Source: Gammaproteobacteria bacterium
GTDB lineage: Bacteria; Pseudomonadota; Gammaproteobacteria; GRL18
Direction: 5' to 3'
Length of the DNA: 47,552 nt
Assembly: GCA_015231865.1 (NCBI GenBank)
Contig: JADGAU010000006.1
Coordinates: forward strand, 1 to 47,552
Of the stretch, positions 43,546 to 47,552 are shown one piece after another (the first letter of the stretch is position 1; the number at the start of each line of letters is the position of its first letter). The notes beneath the pieces were generated by a model. That model was not told where the DNA came from, ran no database searches, and saw nothing but the letters and a program-made list of their open reading frames with translations. Position numbers and translations under genes: made by a program.

Positions 43546-45084
43546 TTAGGATGATAAGAATTTCTGATAGGCAATATTTTCTGTTTCTTCCCAGAACGGA
43601 TAATTCAACTCATTTAAATAGCATTCAAACTGTTCATTATCTTTTTTAGGTACCTGAATTCCGGTTAGAATTCTTCCAAAAGCAGAACCATGATTACGAT
43701 AATGAAATAGACTAATATTCCAGCGCTTACCAATTTTATTTAAAAAGTGAAGCAGAGCTCCCGGTCTTTCCGGAAATTGAAAACGGAATAGACGTTCATT
43801 TGCAACCTTTCTGGCTTTGCCTCCAACCATATAGCGAATATGTAATTTAGCTAATTCATTATCACTCATATCAGTAAAATCGTAATCGGCATGTCTAAGC
43901 CTTTCAAACATCTCAATTTTTTCATCATGATGAGAGACTTTGACACCCACAAATACTTGCGCACATTTGGGATCGCCATAGCGATAATTAAATTCAGTGA
44001 TACTTCTTTGACCAATAATTTTACTAAACTGCTGAAAACTTCCGGGCTTTTCATCAATAACAGCGGCAAATATAACTTCTCTATTTTCCCCGATTTCAGC
44101 ACGTTCGGTGACATGTCTTAAACGATCAAAATTCATATTGGCACCACTGGCGATAGCGACAAAGTCCTGATCTTTAATATTATATTGCTGGACATATTTT
44201 TTTAAACCGGCAATAGCAAGGGCTCCAGCGGGTTCGGTGATAGAACGGGTATCATCAAAGATATCCTTGATGGCAGCACAAATCTCATCTGCACTAACCA
44301 GGATTACCTCATCTACAAACTCTCTGGCAAGTTTAAAGGTTTCTTTACCAACTTGTTTAACTGCTACGCCATCCGCAAATATTCCGACCTGATCCAGAAT
44401 AACGCGTTGCTGATGTTTTAATGCTTCATATAAGCATCCAGCATCATCAGGTTCGACACCAATAATTTTAATGTGTGGATAAAGGAATTTAATATAAACG
44501 CTAATCCCGGCAATTAATCCTCCACCGCCAACAGGAACAAAAATGGCATCAGGTAGAATTTTAGACTGTTCCATTATTTCCATTGCAATGGTTCCCTGAC
44601 CTGCAATAACATCAGGATCATCATAAGGATGAATGAATTCCCGGCCAGTTTCAATAGCAGCAGATTTTGCATATTCATAGGCTTCGTCATAGCTATTACC
44701 AACTAATTTGACTTCTGAGCCCATAGATTTTACCGCATTTATCTTAATATCCGGGGTGGTTTTGGGCATAATAATTAGGCTATTAATACCTAGTGTTGAA
44801 GCTGAAAGCGCAACACCCTGAGCATGGTTACCTGCAGAAGCCGCTATTAAGCCTTTTTCTTTTTGCTTTTCTGAAAGCTGTAAAATTTTATTATACGCAC
44901 CACGAATTTTAAAGGAGAACACAGACTGTAGATCTTCTCTTTTTAAGTAAATATTATTTTTCCAGCGAGAGGACAGACAGTTTGCTTTTTCTAAAGGAAC
45001 TTTATCAACCAAATCATAGATATGGGCTTGTAATATTTTTTTTACGTAAGTATCAATTGTTTTTTTAGAAATTTTTTTAGACAT
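43546..45084 (-). CDS. ilvA: Threonine ammonia-lyase, biosynthetic, with two regulatory ACT-like domains
   Basis: This 512-residue PLP enzyme turns threonine into 2-oxobutanoate, the first step of isoleucine synthesis. The PLP lysine is K59 in SFKIRGAYNKI; the glycine-rich phosphate loop is VPVGGGGLIAG. The catalytic domain covers about 1-320 and two ACT-like regulatory repeats follow (VIFAAVIDEKPGSFQQFSKI and FRFQFPERPGALLHFLNKIG), so it is the long, isoleucine-inhibited form. Length matches E. coli IlvA (514). No other ilv genes are adjacent and no leader peptide was found. Confidence 0.97.
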   Translation of the reverse strand: MSKKISKKTIDTYVKKILQAHIYDLVDKVPLEKANCLSSRWKNNIYLKREDLQSVFSFKIRGAYNKILQLSEKQKEKGLIAASAGNHAQGVALSASTLGINSLIIMPKTTPDIKINAVKSMGSEVKLVGNSYDEAYEYAKSAAIETGREFIHPYDDPDVIAGQGTIAMEIMEQSKILPDAIFVPVGGGGLIAGISVYIKFLYPHIKIIGVEPDDAGCLYEALKHQQRVILDQVGIFADGVAVKQVGKETFKLAREFVDEVILVSADEICAAIKDIFDDTRSITEPAGALAIAGLKKYVQQYNIKDQDFVAIASGANMNFDRLRHVTERAEIGENREVIFAAVIDEKPGSFQQFSKIIGQRSITEFNYRYGDPKCAQVFVGVKVSHHDEKIEMFERLRHADYDFTDMSDNELAKLHIRYMVGGKARKVANERLFRFQFPERPGALLHFLNKIGKRWNISLFHYRNHGSAFGRILTGIQVPKKDNEQFECYLNELNYPFWEETENIAYQKFLSS

Positions 45085-45277
45085 TGTTTGGGTATTGCTC
45101 TGGATATAAGAAGTTTTCAGGTTTACATCATGGTGAAAGTCTTATCTTACTTGATTGTCTATTAGCTTGAAATACCCATAAATGAATTTTTTTCTTGAGT
45201 GTATTGTAGTCAAAGTTTACACTTGTCCGATTAAATACAATGGCTAAGCCATAATAACAATAAAAATAAGGACTGAT

Positions 45278-45934
45278 ATGACTCAAGATGAAATGAAACA
45301 ACAAGTTGCAAAAGCAGCTTTAGATTATGTAGTGACAGATACAATTATTGGTGTAGGAACTGGTTCTACTGCTAACTTTTTTATTGATGCGTTAGCAACG
45401 ATAAAACACAAAATTAAAGGCGCTGTTGCAAGCTCTGAAGCAACAGCTCAACGTTTAAAGGGCCATGGTATAGAAGTTTTTGATTTAAATATGGTTGATC
45501 AAATGTCAGTTTATATTGATGGTGCAGATGAAACCAATAAACATATGCATTTAATCAAAGGCGGTGGTGGTGCGTTAACGCGCGAAAAAATTGTTGCTGC
45601 GGTTGCGGATAAATTTGTTTGTATTATTGATGAAACTAAAAAAGTTGGCGTTTTAGGTACATTTCCTTTACCAGTAGAGGTGATTCCAATGGCCAGAAGT
45701 TATGTGGCCAGAGAAATTGTTAAACTTGGTGGTGAACCGGTATTAAGAGAAGGTTTTAAAACGGATAATGGTAATGTGATTTTAGATATACATAGTATGG
45801 ACATCATGGAGCCAGTAAAACTGGAGAACCAGTTAAATAGCATTGTTGGTGTGGTCACCAATGGTTTATTTGCTGCTCGTCCTGCCAATGTTTTATTAAT
45901 TGGCACCCAGAATGGCGTTAATGTAGAAGAATAA
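45278..45934 (+). CDS. rpiA: Ribose-5-phosphate isomerase A
   Basis: This 218-residue enzyme interconverts ribose 5-phosphate and ribulose 5-phosphate in the pentose phosphate pathway. Signatures are [52 protein letters not shown] (with the catalytic aspartates) and [20 protein letters not shown]. Length equals E. coli RpiA (219). The ribosome site AAGGA is clear. A Rieske-type gene begins immediately after the stop codon (TAAATG), so the two are co-translated. Divergence from ilvA is common in gammaproteobacteria. Confidence 0.98.
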   Translation: MTQDEMKQQVAKAALDYVVTDTIIGVGTGSTANFFIDALATIKHKIKGAVASSEATAQRLKGHGIEVFDLNMVDQMSVYIDGADETNKHMHLIKGGGGALTREKIVAAVADKFVCIIDETKKVGVLGTFPLPVEVIPMARSYVAREIVKLGGEPVLREGFKTDNGNVILDIHSMDIMEPVKLENQLNSIVGVVTNGLFAARPANVLLIGTQNGVNVEE

Positions 45935-46258
45935 ATGTTTTATCCACTCATTTCTGTTGATGAATTAATTGATGGAGAAATTAAAACTTTCGACGTAGAG
46001 GGTTTTAATTTCCTATTGATTAAGTTCGAAAATGACATTCATCTTATTGAAAATAAGTGCGGTCATTTTGGTGTGGCTCTTGCTGATGGTTCATTAAGAA
46101 TTGATAAGGCTATTGCATCCATTGTTTGTCCTGAACATGGAATAAGTTTTAGTTTAGCAACTGGTGAGGTTGTTAATCGACCTTATGAGAATTGTACTCC
46201 TATTAATATTTATCAATATGAAGTTCGTGATAATATGATTGGATTTGTTAAAGACTAA
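45935..46258 (+). CDS. Rieske-type [2Fe-2S] ferredoxin-like protein
   Basis: This 107-residue soluble protein has the two cluster-binding elements of a Rieske centre: C42-G-H44 in NKCGHFGVALAD and C65-P-E-H68-G in IVCPEHGISFSLATG, 20 residues apart. It lacks the disulfide cysteines of the cytochrome bc1 Rieske protein, as do ferredoxin-type Rieske proteins and NirD. Fold strands such as GFNFLLIKFENDIHLIENK and VVNRPYENCTPINIYQYEV fit. It is probably an electron carrier for an oxygenase or another reductase; no partner is encoded nearby. It starts directly after the rpiA stop, implying co-expression with rpiA. Confidence 0.9.
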   Translation: MFYPLISVDELIDGEIKTFDVEGFNFLLIKFENDIHLIENKCGHFGVALADGSLRIDKAIASIVCPEHGISFSLATGEVVNRPYENCTPINIYQYEVRDNMIGFVKD

Positions 46259-46344
46259 TCAAAAAGTTCATCAGCGGTATATACTTTTTAAAAGTATCGA
46301 TTAATAAATTTTTAGTTTTCCCTTCTTTATAGCCATTTTAAAAT

Positions 46345-47118
46345 ATGAAAAATAATTCTATCGATGATTCAATTTGTCCTTTATGTCAAAAAAAAAATCA
46401 CTGTCAGGCTCGTAATACAGCCCTTAGCTGCTGGTGTCATCAAAAAGTAATTCCAGAAGAGTTAATCGCACGAGTTCCAGAAGAACTGAAAAATAAAACC
46501 TGTATTTGTCAATCCTGTGTTGATGCTTATCATAAAAAAAAATACCAACAAAAATGTCAAACAAAAAAAGATTTAGTCGATAAAGGAATCGCTCAAGCCA
46601 CTATTGAAAGAGGCCAGGTTTTATTAATTACCGGCAATGGCAAAGGTAAATCAACTGCTGGATTTGGTGTTGTTTTAAGAAGTGTTGGTCATGGTTATAA
46701 AGCAGCCGTTGCACAATTTATTAAAGGTCAATGGGCGTGTGGCGAGCGTAATCTACTTCTTAAACATGATGTACCTTTTTCAGTCATGAAAACCGGATTT
46801 ACCTGGGATACTCAAGATAAAGCCGGAGATATTAAAGCAGCAGAACAGGTTTGGCAGGAAATTAAACCATTTTTATCAGATGAGCGTTACCATATCGTTT
46901 TATTGGATGAATTGACTTATATGCTCAGCTATCAATATTTGGATAAAGAAGAAGTGTTAACCACCATTGCTAATAGACCCGAAGAACAAACCGTGGTTAT
47001 TACCGGTAGGGGCGCTATTTCAGAGCTTAAAGAGGTTGCCGATACGGTTAGTGAAATAAAAGATACAAAACATGCCTACCGACAGGGATTAAAAGCCAGA
47101 AAGGGAATCGACTGGTAA
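46345..47118 (+). CDS. cobO: Corrinoid adenosyltransferase (CobO/BtuR) with N-terminal Cys-rich CWC domain
   Basis: This 257-residue protein has two parts. Residues about 68-257 are a CobO/BtuR enzyme, which adds the adenosyl group to cob(I)alamin-type corrinoids: Walker A-like GNGKGKSTAGFG (97-108), FIKGQWACGERNLL, IVLLDELTYMLSYQYLDKEE and TVVITGRGA. Residues 1-65 form a cysteine-rich domain: CPLCQKKNHC, SCWCHQ, VIPEELIARVPEEL and CICQSC. This matches the small CWC cysteine-rich family normally found as a separate protein, so this seems to be a gene fusion. The domain probably binds metal. No other cob genes are seen. Its stop overlaps the next start (TAATG). Confidence 0.92.
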   Translation: MKNNSIDDSICPLCQKKNHCQARNTALSCWCHQKVIPEELIARVPEELKNKTCICQSCVDAYHKKKYQQKCQTKKDLVDKGIAQATIERGQVLLITGNGKGKSTAGFGVVLRSVGHGYKAAVAQFIKGQWACGERNLLLKHDVPFSVMKTGFTWDTQDKAGDIKAAEQVWQEIKPFLSDERYHIVLLDELTYMLSYQYLDKEEVLTTIANRPEEQTVVITGRGAISELKEVADTVSEIKDTKHAYRQGLKARKGIDW

Positions 47119-47552
47119 TGTTCAAAAACATAAGATTGATCTGGCAAAGTTTTATTTTAATTATTTTTATTAGCCTGGTTCTGCTATCAATTGCCTTATT
47201 TCTATGGTTTAGTGACCTGTTTATTGGTGTTTGGGATAAATTAGTTGCTCAATCTTCCTTATTTATTTTTGTTTATACCCTTAGTTTCATTCTTTTTCTA
47301 ACAATTTCGATCGGGTTATTTTATCGATTTATTAGGAGGTTTCCCTTTAGCCAAAACTGGTTAACTTTAAAATCATCAAAAGAAAAACCACAACAGCAAG
47401 AAGAAACTATTAAGCCAGAAATATCAATTGAAGATGTTAGTGAAAAAGTTCAAACCTTAAAAGAAAATCAAATCAATATTGATAATATTGAAGTAGAACT
47501 CGAAAAACTAAAAAATATTAACGTTCAAAAAGATATTATAATTGTTATCTTT
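47118..47552 (+). CDS. Membrane protein, N-terminal part (runs off the window)
   Basis: From the ATG at 47118, overlapping the cobO stop by one base, the frame stays open for 145 codons to the window end. There are two membrane helices, about 8-31 (SFILIIFISLVLLSIALFLW) and about 47-68 (SLFIFVYTLSFILFLTISIG), then a basic turn and a charged coiled-coil-like stretch. The last residues, KDIIIVIF, look like the first strand before a P-loop, so a membrane-attached GTPase or ATPase is possible, but the motif itself is cut off. I would not name it. Confidence 0.7.
   Translation, partial: MFKNIRLIWQSFILIIFISLVLLSIALFLWFSDLFIGVWDKLVAQSSLFIFVYTLSFILFLTISIGLFYRFIRRFPFSQNWLTLKSSKEKPQQQEETIKPEISIEDVSEKVQTLKENQINIDNIEVELEKLKNINVQKDIIIVIF

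Noticed and set aside
45204-45241. Possible rpiA promoter with TTTACA (45216) and TACAAT (45236).
   Set aside because: The spacer between the two boxes is only 14 bp, too short for a normal promoter; other combinations are no better.

Overview
The window looks like chromosome of a low-GC (by eye mid-30s %), flagellated gammaproteobacterium. The core genes are of gammaproteobacterial type: glnS, mutS, dnaQ, aspS-yebC-ruvC, aroC, ahpCF/oxyR, pyruvate kinase, class 2 pyrD, argS followed by a SPOR protein, bioA, two-ACT ilvA and rpiA. The motor proteins resemble the sodium-driven PomA/PomB. A secreted Gly/Tyr-rich protein resembles sulfur globule proteins. Short 7-nt intergenic direct repeats with an AACT core recall the heptamer repeats described in marine Beggiatoaceae. 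Together these point weakly to a marine sulfur oxidiser, perhaps near Thiotrichales; this is inference. I saw no rRNA, tRNA, CRISPR array, complete insertion sequence or prophage.

Layout. 1-5.04 kb: end of a TonB-dependent receptor, a YfiR-like periplasmic protein, a large CHASE8-type hybrid kinase and a response regulator, probably one signalling cluster. 5.19-9.4 kb: glnS, a glycosyltransferase, a MITE-like 152-bp inverted-repeat element and a short-chain dehydrogenase. 9.47-12.8 kb: a near-consensus sigma-28 promoter followed by pomA, pomB, a PilZ protein and dnaQ. 12.9-20.5 kb: mutS (minus), a zinc-ribbon protein, aspS, yebC, ruvC and aroC, with heptamer arrays around ruvC. 20.5-23.7 kb: the peroxide-defence locus ahpF-ahpC divergent from oxyR.

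23.8-33.6 kb: a small coiled-coil protein, a TonB-like protein, pyk, a YgiQ-type radical SAM protein, a membrane-anchored Ser/Thr kinase carrying a second degenerate kinase domain, a YcgR-like PilZ protein behind a ribosome-site hairpin, pyrD and an M18 aminopeptidase. 33.7-36.6 kb: two small unknown proteins, a short TatD-associated radical SAM protein, a convergent sulfur-globule-like gene and tatD. 36.6-41.0 kb (minus): a Gly/Cys-tailed membrane protein, bioA, a SPOR protein and argS. 41.3-47.55 kb: a soluble PAS histidine kinase, a YcgN-type Cys protein, ilvA, rpiA with a Rieske protein, a CWC-CobO fusion, and the start of a membrane protein cut by the window edge.

Themes. Signalling is dense: two histidine kinases, one response regulator, a Ser/Thr kinase and two c-di-GMP-type PilZ proteins, one of them directly behind the motor genes. 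The least explained material is (i) heptamer arrays that occur as oppositely oriented pairs just after stop codons, (ii) the kinase-pseudokinase protein, (iii) the CWC-CobO fusion and (iv) the small-protein/radical SAM/TatD neighbourhood. All functional assignments come from reading motifs by eye; no database search was run.
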